Positions 33,204-33,467 of a stretch of 33,467 nucleotides of DNA are shown here, piece by piece. How positions within the stretch are numbered: position 1 is the stretch's first letter; each line of letters begins with the position of its first letter. The stretch spans positions 1 through 33,467 of the forward strand of contig JAEWBT010000013.1 in assembly GCA_023391015.1 (NCBI GenBank), read 5' to 3'. A program made the position numbers and the translations under genes. This DNA is from Bacteroidota bacterium (GTDB lineage Bacteria; Bacteroidota; Bacteroidia; Chitinophagales; Chitinophagaceae). A model generated the notes under the pieces. That model did no database searches. It worked only from the letters and a program-made list of their open reading frames with translations, and had not been told where the DNA came from.

Positions 33204-33249
33204 GGGGGGATTTCCGGAAAATTTACCGCCTAAACCAGCTTTTTAAGCC

Positions 33250-33467
33250 CTAATGCATTGCCTCGCTCATGCTCACCGGTGCGGCACCTTTCCTGGTTTT
33301 AATCATCAGGATAAACGGCACACACACCAGAAACACCACACCGATGTAGAGAAACACATCCATGTACGACAAGACGGCGGATTGCTTCATCACCATGCCT
33401 TCCAGACTGCGGTAGGCCGCGCCTTTAGCGGCGTCCAGCGTTAGCCCTTTGGAGATAAACATGCGCT
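33250..33467 (-). CDS. MFS exporter (DHA2/EmrB-like), C-terminal fragment
   Basis: Only the last 72 codons are in the window; the frame is open to the edge, so the gene continues beyond it. The segment has one membrane helix (YMDVFLYIGVVFLVCVPFILM) and a short basic tail. The pattern LSYMDVFLYIG...CVPFIL is typical of the last helix of 14-helix drug-resistance transporters of the EmrB/QacA group. The family call rests on this fragment alone. Confidence 0.65.
   Translation of the reverse strand, partial: RMFISKGLTLDAAKGAAYRSLEGMVMKQSAVLSYMDVFLYIGVVFLVCVPFILMIKTRKGAAPVSMSEAMH

Overview
The window looks like a chromosomal segment of a Bacteroidota bacterium, probably Chitinophagales or Saprospirales by gene content; the exact taxon cannot be read from the sequence. 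The evidence is a short NuoG without the molybdopterin-type body, two proteins with type IX secretion (T9SS) C-terminal sorting domains, PKD/Ig-like surface proteins, DUF2911 and DUF5777 families, few Shine-Dalgarno sites, and Bacteroidota-type promoters (TTTG about 20 nt from TAnnTTTG).

Layout. 1-4358 (minus) holds complex I genes nuoG, nuoH and nuoI, interrupted by an unknown membrane protein (between G and H) and by an MntA-HepT toxin-antitoxin pair (between H and I); hepT carries an in-frame amber stop. 4266-4793 is a gene-free gap with an orphan terminator and a possible small structured RNA. 4794-7566 (minus) is mreB-mreC-mreD (cell shape), with a 21-bp tandem repeat between mreB and mreC. 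7686-8462 (plus) is a lone paaG-like enoyl-CoA isomerase/hydratase. 8671-16348 (plus) is an RHS polymorphic-toxin island: a 2085-residue SpvB/VCBS/RHS protein with a distinct C-terminal tip, an overlapping candidate immunity lipoprotein, an orphan copy of the RHS core, and a small T9SS protein carrying one YD-like motif. 17149-25023 (plus) encodes a giant Ig/PKD-repeat T9SS surface protein. 25382-27865 (plus) is a secreted PIG-L/LmbE deacetylase framed by mirrored hairpins. 27961-33467 (minus) holds a frameshifted antitoxin-like relic, a DUF2911 protein, a cupin_8/JmjC-like protein, a repeat-filled gap, a DUF5777 + YceI + CX4CH lipoprotein module, and the 3' end of an MFS exporter.

The most striking signal is not a gene. 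The 10-bp palindrome TTTCCGGAAA occurs 23 times by hand count, against about 0.03 expected at random, with about 40 copies of its 8-bp core TTCCGGAA. Two thirds of the 10-mers lie in the roughly 13-14% of the window that is intergenic. Some are paired into larger perfect palindromes (32 bp at 16586, 22 bp at 25031), and none falls in the RHS island. It resembles the cyanobacterial HIP1 phenomenon with a different sequence. Several other repeat families also fill the gaps: GCGTTCCGGnGGAACGC palindromes, twin 28-bp palindromes, GACAAGCTC-type repeats and GGTTTCAAAAACC hairpins.
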